Virus record (IMG/VR): IMGVR_UViG_3300037493_003531 | Location: 1-45,454 of that record | Strand: one strand, 5' to 3' | Length of the DNA stretch: 45,454 nucleotides | From: a virus | Part shown: positions 39,834-45,454 of the stretch, piece by piece | Layout of the letters: the number at the start of each line of letters is the position of its first letter | Numbering within the stretch: the stretch's first letter is position 1 | The notes under the pieces: model-generated | Seen by the model: the letters and a program-made list of their open reading frames with translations, nothing else | Databases searched by the model: none | What the model was told of the DNA's origin: nothing | Program-made: the position numbers and the translations under genes

Positions 39834-41639
39834 ATGGGCCGACCAAGAAAATACGATCCCGACAAGACTTCAACCTCCGTGCTGGAGCCACGGATAGATT
39901 CCACCACAAACAAGATGGACGTTGGGGGCTTCCTGATTCCTGTAACCAATACCATTACCGCTTTGCTGTGGGGGTTTGCTAACCACCCGTCCAACAGGGC
40001 AAAGGAGTTTTATTTCTGGCGCGTGGCGGATTTGCTCTGGAACAGGGACGACCTGCCGGAACACATGTTCCTCAAGCATCCGTGGGCGGAGCAGATCATC
40101 CGTGAGTGCATAGATAACAAATATCTTGCCATCGGCGGCGCAGCGTCGAGCGGTAAGAGTCACACCCTTGCTGGCTACGGTATCATCACATGGCTGGCCA
40201 GACCGCGTGACACCCTTGTCCTGATGACATCGACCACCTTGCGTGAGGCGCGAAAACGGATCTGGGGTTCGGTAATCTCTCTACTGTCCGTCATTGACGG
40301 TGCCCCAATCAATATTCGGGATTCAATCGGCAGCGCCAATTACATCGACGAACACGGCCAGACGTTCGACAGAGCAGGTCTTTCGCTGATTGCGGCGGAG
40401 AAAAGCCGCACGCGGGAGGCCACCGGTAAATTTATCGGTCTTAAGCAGAAGCATGTGTTGTTGATTGGTGACGAGCTCGGCGAGCTTAGTGAGTCCATTC
40501 AACAGACCGCGCTCGCCAACTTGAGTAAGAACCCAAGGTTTGATTTTGTGGGGCTGTCCAATCCGGCGAGCAGGTTTGACTCTTTCGGTATCTGGTCTAC
40601 ACCGAAGGGCGGCTGGGAGTCCGTCACGCCCGACGTAGATGACGAGTGGACTACAAAGTGGGGCGGCAAATACATCCGACTGGACGGCGAACGCAGCCCC
40701 AACGTAGCAGCAGGTTACACCGTGTATCCCTTCCTGCCAACCGCCGAGAAGATCGCGGAGGACAAAGCCCTGTTGGGTGAGAGTAGTCGCGCATACATGC
40801 GAATGGTTCGGGCTGTGTTCTTTGACAGTGACGAAGCCGAGGGCATCTACGGCGAGTCCGAGATACTCAAGGCGAACGGCATGAAGAGATCCGAGTTCGT
40901 TGGTCCTACTGCGCTAATAGCGGGGGTCGATCCAGCGTTCACCAATGGCGGAGACAGGACAATTATGTATACCGCTAGGGTTGGGCAGTTCGCGGACGGG
41001 CAATACGGCATGCAGTTTGAGGACTACATAAGCCTCAACGATGATGCGACCAACAAGGCAGTTCCGAGGACGTATCAGATCGTCCACCAAATCCGAGACA
41101 ACTGTATACGGTTAGGGATCAAACCAGAAAACGTTGCTATTGACTCAACTGGAGCGGGCTCACCGTTCTGTGACGTTCTGGCGGGCGAGTGGTCGGATCA
41201 ATTTCTGCGCGTGCAGTTTGGCGGGAAGGCTTCCGACAGGCGGGTCAGCATGAACAGCAAGCTCACCGGAGAGGAGCTCTACACCAACCGCGTGTCGGAG
41301 CTGTGGTTCGTTGGCAAAGAGTTCCTACGCACCAAACAGATAACGGGGATCTGTGATGTGCTCGCGAAGGAGATGTGCATCAGGCGCTACGAGATGGTCA
41401 AATCCGGTAACCTGCGCGTCAAAGTCGAAACCAAAGCCGAACTCAAACAGCGGATGGGGCAGTCGCCGGACATCGCCGACGCCGCGTTCATCGCGCTGGA
41501 TCTGGCAAGACAGCGGCACGGGCTCGTCGCGGTAGACGCACCGAACAAAACGGAGATGGGCATGTTCGGGCGAGCGATGCCAAGAACGCTACGAGACCTT
41601 GACGTAGTCAGCAGGTCAAAACACGCGTATCTGGACTGA
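39834..41639 (+). CDS. terL: Terminase large subunit
   Basis: A 601-residue packaging motor. ATPase motifs: Walker A GGAASSGKS (101-109) and Walker B VLLIGDE (208-214). Nuclease motifs: D366 in LIAGVDPAFTNGGD and D437 in VAIDSTGAGSPF, with a further acidic motif near SPDIADAAFIAL. All key residues are intact. It lies divergent to the small subunit. Confidence 0.95.
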   Translation: MGRPRKYDPDKTSTSVLEPRIDSTTNKMDVGGFLIPVTNTITALLWGFANHPSNRAKEFYFWRVADLLWNRDDLPEHMFLKHPWAEQIIRECIDNKYLAIGGAASSGKSHTLAGYGIITWLARPRDTLVLMTSTTLREARKRIWGSVISLLSVIDGAPINIRDSIGSANYIDEHGQTFDRAGLSLIAAEKSRTREATGKFIGLKQKHVLLIGDELGELSESIQQTALANLSKNPRFDFVGLSNPASRFDSFGIWSTPKGGWESVTPDVDDEWTTKWGGKYIRLDGERSPNVAAGYTVYPFLPTAEKIAEDKALLGESSRAYMRMVRAVFFDSDEAEGIYGESEILKANGMKRSEFVGPTALIAGVDPAFTNGGDRTIMYTARVGQFADGQYGMQFEDYISLNDDATNKAVPRTYQIVHQIRDNCIRLGIKPENVAIDSTGAGSPFCDVLAGEWSDQFLRVQFGGKASDRRVSMNSKLTGEELYTNRVSELWFVGKEFLRTKQITGICDVLAKEMCIRRYEMVKSGNLRVKVETKAELKQRMGQSPDIADAAFIALDLARQRHGLVAVDAPNKTEMGMFGRAMPRTLRDLDVVSRSKHAYLD

Positions 41640-41701
41640 GGTTAACGCAAGTGTATTGCAAGAACGACACGGAGAAAAAGTTCAAAGAGTTTCTGGAAAG
41701 G

Positions 41702-41793
41702 CGGTAATTCATAATAATTCAGTAAATTAGAGGATATGAATTACTGAGATAATATGAATTACTAAAGGAGAGAAAGATTATATAGTGTTAAAT
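41702..41793 (+). repeat. AT-rich iteron-like element, copy 2
   Basis: It has the same order of elements as copy 1 at 5617-5738: CGGTAATTC, TAATTCA words, two TATGAATTA boxes 18 bp apart (41735-41743, 41753-41761), AAAGGAGAGAAAG, TTATATAG and TAGTGTTAA. It is about 30 bp shorter because copy 1 has an insertion before TAGTGTTAA. It sits between the large terminase gene and a convergent minus-strand gene. Confidence 0.65.
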
Positions 41794-42081
41794 CTTACGG
41801 CTCGCCTTCTCCCATGCGGGCCAGAACAGTTCGTCTAGCGCACGCACGATCGGCTCTTGGGTGTAGGTCTCGCTGTAGGAGACGCCCGAAAGGAACAGCG
41901 CCGCCTCGACCATCTCGTGCCTCAGCGTTTCGCGTAGGAGCTTTGCGTCCTTAACCGTCTCCTTGTCTATCTCGATAACCTTCGCGTCTGGCAGGTATTG
42001 CCCGTAGCATCCGTCGAGGTCTTTCACCCGTATCGGTATCCTGTGTCCGGCAATGGAAACGCTTCTAAGCATCAAGCTCAT
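41788..42081 (-). CDS. Zincin-like protein with altered metal-site motif
   Basis: A 97-residue protein. TLRHEMVEAALFLSGVS resembles the HExxH helix of small phage metallopeptidases, but the second His is Glu (HEMVE). A further Glu occurs in RALDELFWPAWE. It may be an inactive or altered relative. An ATG at residue 4 is another start. It is the only minus-strand gene in the right-hand block. Confidence 0.45.
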   Translation of the reverse strand: MSLMLRSVSIAGHRIPIRVKDLDGCYGQYLPDAKVIEIDKETVKDAKLLRETLRHEMVEAALFLSGVSYSETYTQEPIVRALDELFWPAWEKASRKI

Positions 42082-42148
42082 TCTACGGGTCAGTCGAGCC
42101 GGAGTCCAGATAAATGATACAGGATACAGGTCACTTGACCCAAAAATA

Positions 42149-42493
42149 ATGTCAGAAAATTACTGCTTGATTACTGACAGAAAAAGATCCAGTATTTGCG
42201 GCGTGCCTGCCCAATTTAAAAGAACACCCAACGGTAAGATCCAATACCGCGGTGAATTGTTTTCTGGTTTCAATAAACCAAAAAAGGCCCCTGCTGGCGA
42301 CCCCAAAAAATACGTTGTGCTTGCCAAAAGCGGTAGCGACGTGCGAAAATTGAAATTTGGTCAGCGCGGATACGAGGATTTCTTGCAGCACAAAAGCGAA
42401 AAACGTCGCTCTAACTTCAAGTCTCGAATGAATTGTTCGTCCGAAAAAAATAAACTAACTCCCAAATGGTGGGCGTGTAACTTCAACTGGTAG
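42149..42493 (+). CDS. Small basic protein, DUF5754-like
   Basis: A 114-residue protein starting MSENYCLITDRKRSSICGVP. The C-terminal half (KLKFGQRGYEDFLQHKSEKR, KLTPKWWACNFNW) resembles a small family found in viruses with FG..GY.DF..HK. An ATG at 42053 would overlap the minus-strand gene. The function is unknown; basic composition suggests nucleic-acid binding. Confidence 0.5.
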   Translation: MSENYCLITDRKRSSICGVPAQFKRTPNGKIQYRGELFSGFNKPKKAPAGDPKKYVVLAKSGSDVRKLKFGQRGYEDFLQHKSEKRRSNFKSRMNCSSEKNKLTPKWWACNFNW

Positions 42494-42499
42494 ATCATT

Positions 42500-43993
42500 A
42501 TGGCAGAACCAACCAACACTAAAAAAGACAGAGAGAAGATCATGAACCGCGCCAACGCGGCTGCTCTCAAGACTGAGGAACTGAGTAAGGCTGGTGGTGT
42601 CCCGATGGACGGGTTAAGCCTTACAGGTGAGCCCATCTCCACTATTGGTATGACCGATAGAGAGAAGTTCTTTGCTCAGGGCAGGGCGCTCGACCAACAG
42701 CAAAGGGAGGGCTACGCTTCTCTTGGGGACAAGGCTGCGGGAGAGACACAGAACGCCTTAAGGCGGTTGACCGGACGTCCCGAGGTAGCAAACACGCCCC
42801 AAGAGTTCTCTAAGTTTATCAATAGGTCTGTAGGTTTTGGCGGTGAGAGCGCACTGCTCGACCAAGCGGGGCGCGATAGGGCGATGAAGTCAGGCATCGG
42901 TGCAGGCCTTAGCTATGAAGAAGCTGACGCCGCAGTGTCAAAAGCTTACGGTTTCCTGAAGGAGAAGTATGGAGACAAGACTACGCCGACGACTACCCCG
43001 ACTACGCCGACTACGCCGACTACGCCGACTACCTCGACGACACTTACGCCAACCCCAATGCCATCGACACGGGCATCCTCCTCACCTACCCTACCCCCTG
43101 AAGTGCCAGTAGAGAAAAGCCCTACCATGCAGTTTATGGGCGACGTTCTGTCGGGAGGTGGTTCTGAGCGGGCCCTAGTAAAAGGTGGGTCGCTATTCCT
43201 TAAAGGAACGAAGGAAGCCCAAGCCGCCGCCGAAGCCGCCGAAGCCGCCGCTAAAGCCGCTGGTGCTACTGGCGACGCTGCTAAAGTCGTTGGCAAAGCG
43301 GGTGACGTCGGAGCGCGTATGAGGCAGACCCAAGCTGGCGCTGGTGCGGCGGTTGATGCCACTAAAGTTGTTGGCAAAGCGGGTGACGTCGGAGCGCGTA
43401 TGAGGCAGACCCAAGCTGGCGCTGTTGATGAAGCCGCTGGCGCTGTTGATGAAGCCGTCGCAGCTGCTGAGAAAGGGAAGGGTGCTGTCTCCCGACTCCT
43501 CGAAGGAGCCGCTAAATCAAGCCTAGGGAAAACCGCAGCTGCCGCTGGTAGCGTCGCAGGAAAGGGGCTTAGGTTTGTTGGTAGGGCTGCTGGTCCGGCG
43601 CTAGAGATTTATGATGCGGGCAGATATTTTGCAGGCGACGAGGAAGTGAAGAACCAGTACGCTGAGGACGCCGCGACCCTAGGGCAACGGGTGTTCCAAC
43701 CTAAGTCAGTAGGCGAGTTCGCAGGAGGGGTCGGTGATGTGTTGAGCCCCACTAAGAATGTGCTCGGCACTGCTGAATCGGTAAGCCAACTGCTGAAGTC
43801 TCAGCGGGGCGCACGGGAATCTGAAGCCGCCCTTAAGAACGCGCAAAACGCCTTCAAAGCAAGAGAGGACAGACGGAAAGAGCTATACCCCGATGAAGTG
43901 TTCAATGAACTACCGCCAGACCAGCAAAGAAAAATCAGGCAGTCAATCAGACAAGAGTTTCGTGATGCGGGCGTAAAGACTTACGGACGATAA
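42500..43993 (+). CDS. Internal virion protein (Ala/Gly-rich, with Thr-Pro linker)
   Basis: A 497-residue protein. Residues 160-180 are a PTTPTTPTTPTT run and a long Ala/Gly-rich helical core follows. KVVGKAGDVGARMRQTQAGA occurs twice in tandem (DNA copies 43285 and 43363 region). The C-terminus is basic and helical (PPDQQRKIRQSIRQEFRDAG). This composition is usual for podovirus proteins ejected into the host to form a channel. It is followed by two more such genes. Confidence 0.6.
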   Translation: MAEPTNTKKDREKIMNRANAAALKTEELSKAGGVPMDGLSLTGEPISTIGMTDREKFFAQGRALDQQQREGYASLGDKAAGETQNALRRLTGRPEVANTPQEFSKFINRSVGFGGESALLDQAGRDRAMKSGIGAGLSYEEADAAVSKAYGFLKEKYGDKTTPTTTPTTPTTPTTPTTSTTLTPTPMPSTRASSSPTLPPEVPVEKSPTMQFMGDVLSGGGSERALVKGGSLFLKGTKEAQAAAEAAEAAAKAAGATGDAAKVVGKAGDVGARMRQTQAGAGAAVDATKVVGKAGDVGARMRQTQAGAVDEAAGAVDEAVAAAEKGKGAVSRLLEGAAKSSLGKTAAAAGSVAGKGLRFVGRAAGPALEIYDAGRYFAGDEEVKNQYAEDAATLGQRVFQPKSVGEFAGGVGDVLSPTKNVLGTAESVSQLLKSQRGARESEAALKNAQNAFKAREDRRKELYPDEVFNELPPDQQRKIRQSIRQEFRDAGVKTYGR

Positions 43994-43998
43994 ATCCT

Positions 43999-44775
43999 AT
44001 GGCTGAATACGAAAAAACCGAAGAGAAAGACTTTTCCTATGAGGGTGATATTCAGCCTCTGATGAATCAGTATTTCAGTGTGGCTGCTAATAGCGGCCTA
44101 AGTGGTGACGATCAAATATCGTTCCTGCGGGGGCAGCGTCTCAGGCTCGAAGGGCAAGCCGACAAGGAAATGGACCTCAAACTAAGGGGGCTTGCTTTTG
44201 AGGACGCCAAGCTGAAGATGGAGGAGAACAGGAAGAAATCCCTTAGCGCACGCGAGAACATGGCGGCGCTCACCGCACTACAACAGACGTTGGATTTCGG
44301 TCTGACAGAGGTGCCAGAAGAACAGCGGCCCAACTATCTCGCTAGAGTTGCGATTGCCAACGGTGCACTTATCGGCTCAAACGAAGCAGCTAAGTCCATG
44401 ATGGGCAGCGCATTCAAGGGCGCTACTTCCAGCGGTAAGACCTCCAGCAATAAGGTTGAAATGGATCTACAGAACACCATCTTTAAAGGCCTCGACAGTG
44501 TTAAATTTGGAGAGGACTACTCAGGTAGGCCGACTGGCAGTTTCGCCAATGCTGGGGAGAAAGCCGCAGTGGAGCGGGTCGTTAACCTCTTCGGCTCGCC
44601 GGAAGAGCAACAACAGGCGGCTGAACTGGGCGCTGAGGAACTTTACGGGCTCGCTAAAAACATCAGGACGCGACGCGACGCAGAAATACTGGGTGTTGGT
44701 AAAACAACTACGACCCCTAGCGCCAAATCTTTATTCTCAAGTAAAAAGGCACCGCCAATGGCAACACCGCCTTAG
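43999..44775 (+). CDS. Probable internal virion protein
   Basis: A 258-residue, mostly helical, charged protein (GQADKEMDLKLRGLAFEDAK, EENRKKSLSARENMAALTAL), with a Ser/Thr-Lys tail. It lies 5 nt after the Ala/Gly-rich protein and before a long open frame. By position it is part of the ejected inner core. Confidence 0.5.
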   Translation: MAEYEKTEEKDFSYEGDIQPLMNQYFSVAANSGLSGDDQISFLRGQRLRLEGQADKEMDLKLRGLAFEDAKLKMEENRKKSLSARENMAALTALQQTLDFGLTEVPEEQRPNYLARVAIANGALIGSNEAAKSMMGSAFKGATSSGKTSSNKVEMDLQNTIFKGLDSVKFGEDYSGRPTGSFANAGEKAAVERVVNLFGSPEEQQQAAELGAEELYGLAKNIRTRRDAEILGVGKTTTTPSAKSLFSSKKAPPMATPP

Positions 44776-44804
44776 ACCACACAATACCAAACCAAATTAC
44801 CACC

Positions 44805-45454
44805 ATGCTGGAAATTCAACCATACGACGACTGGATCACAAACCAAAAGGATGTTGCTGAACCAACAACCAACCTCAAGAAATACACGGATTATGTTAGG
44901 TCCAGCTACTACAGTGCCGGACAACTAAACCAAGAGACCGAACAGGATATTGCAGCCGGAGTTGCCGAACGTCTTGAGAGTGACGGCCTGTTCACCGAAA
45001 ACATGTCCGATGAGGACAAAAATAATTTGTACTCTAATGTCGTTGGCGCGACGCGCAACGCAGATACCGACGCCCGCTTTGTGTTGGACCACCTCCGCAC
45101 AAATGACGAAGGACCAGCAAACGTCTTAGCGAACGAAGCTAAAGCCAGCAATCTTGCGAACTACCTTACCCTACGAGAGAAGTCCCCATCTGAAGCAGAG
45201 AGTTTCAAGCCGTATGTTGATGAGATCCTCGCCGACAAGTCACTGGTAAAGCGTGCGCGTATGTCCGCCGTCGATCGCGGGGAGTATAGCATCGCAGCAC
45301 TCGACGAGGAAGATGGCACACGTAGCCTCTACGCTGGCGCGAGCGCACGCCCTGACACCATTGCAAGTGAGGTCAGCTCGCTCATCGCAACTGGCGCTCT
45401 GTCATCCGCCGACTTGTATCGGGTCAACGATTTCGTTAAGCCACTAAACGGTGG
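44805..45454 (+). CDS. Start of a large internal virion protein, 3' end missing
   Basis: The ATG at 44805 begins MLEIQPYDDWITNQKDVAEP and the frame is open for 216 codons to the edge. The sequence is acidic and helical (SPSEAESFKPYVDEILADKS). Podovirus genomes usually end this block with a very long internal virion protein, sometimes with a peptidoglycan-cleaving domain, but no such domain is visible in the part shown. Confidence 0.55.
   Translation, partial: MLEIQPYDDWITNQKDVAEPTTNLKKYTDYVRSSYYSAGQLNQETEQDIAAGVAERLESDGLFTENMSDEDKNNLYSNVVGATRNADTDARFVLDHLRTNDEGPANVLANEAKASNLANYLTLREKSPSEAESFKPYVDEILADKSLVKRARMSAVDRGEYSIAALDEEDGTRSLYAGASARPDTIASEVSSLIATGALSSADLYRVNDFVKPLNG

Noticed and set aside
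41651-41707. 18-residue frame before the second AT-rich element
   Set aside because: It has a GTG start with no supporting signal and may be chance or a gene-end remnant; mentioned only in connection with the repeat.
1-45454. Diversity-generating retroelement, given variable-looking fibre genes
   Set aside because: No reverse transcriptase gene and no template/variable repeat pair were seen.
1-45454. Integrase, repressor or other lysogeny genes
   Set aside because: No recombinase or CI/Cro-type repressor was recognised; the phage looks lytic from this window, though it is incomplete.

Overview
The window is a segment of a tailed double-stranded DNA phage genome (Caudoviricetes), open at both ends: the leftmost gene loses its 3' end and the rightmost gene is still open at base 45454. 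A short-tailed (podovirus-like) particle is the best reading. There is a very large portal protein (748 aa), a scaffold, a capsid protein, a tail-tube/adaptor-like protein, several fibre or adhesin proteins and at least three probable internal virion proteins, but no tape measure, sheath, baseplate, integrase or RNA polymerase gene. No tRNA genes were seen. The host cannot be named. Nearly all starts lack a Shine-Dalgarno motif and instead sit behind A/T- or A/C-rich leaders, so the host probably initiates translation largely without Shine-Dalgarno pairing.

Layout. (a) 1-3.7 kb, minus strand: small unknown genes leading to an amidoligase and a class II glutamine amidotransferase, with a conserved palindromic RNA-like element at almost every gene junction. 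(b) 4.0-25.1 kb, plus strand: a basic protein, an overlapping Rz/Rz1-like spanin pair, a probable virion protein flanked by 37-bp direct repeats, a NUMOD/HNH-like protein, portal, scaffold, capsid, a lysis cassette (two small membrane proteins and an amidase between two paralogous acidic proteins), then fibre/adhesin genes with extensive internal repeats, an adaptor and a PD-(D/E)XK nuclease. (c) 39.8-25.1 kb, minus strand: small terminase, RuvC-like resolvase, a tandem family of coiled-coil genes, many small accessory genes, a MazZ-like (DUF5664) protein, an SF2 helicase, helical-repeat proteins, an Fe-S RecB-type exonuclease, a possible single-strand-binding protein, family A DNA polymerase and a primase/SF3 helicase. 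(d) 39.8-45.4 kb, plus strand: large terminase and a run of probable internal virion proteins, with one small minus-strand zincin-like gene.

How it works together. The leftward 39.8-25 kb block supplies replication, recombination and packaging-recognition functions as one long operon in which most genes overlap by 4 bases. The two rightward blocks build the particle and lyse the cell. First genes of the rightward blocks share a TTGAC box 25-32 nt before the start codon, suggesting host-sigma promoters that make leaderless or nearly leaderless transcripts. The terminase genes diverge from one TTGTCAA core that gives a -35-like box to each side.

The best candidates for something new are the amidoligase/amidotransferase module with its repeated RNA punctuation element, the iteron-like AT-rich element present at 5.6 and 41.7 kb, and the modular coiled-coil gene array at 36-38 kb.
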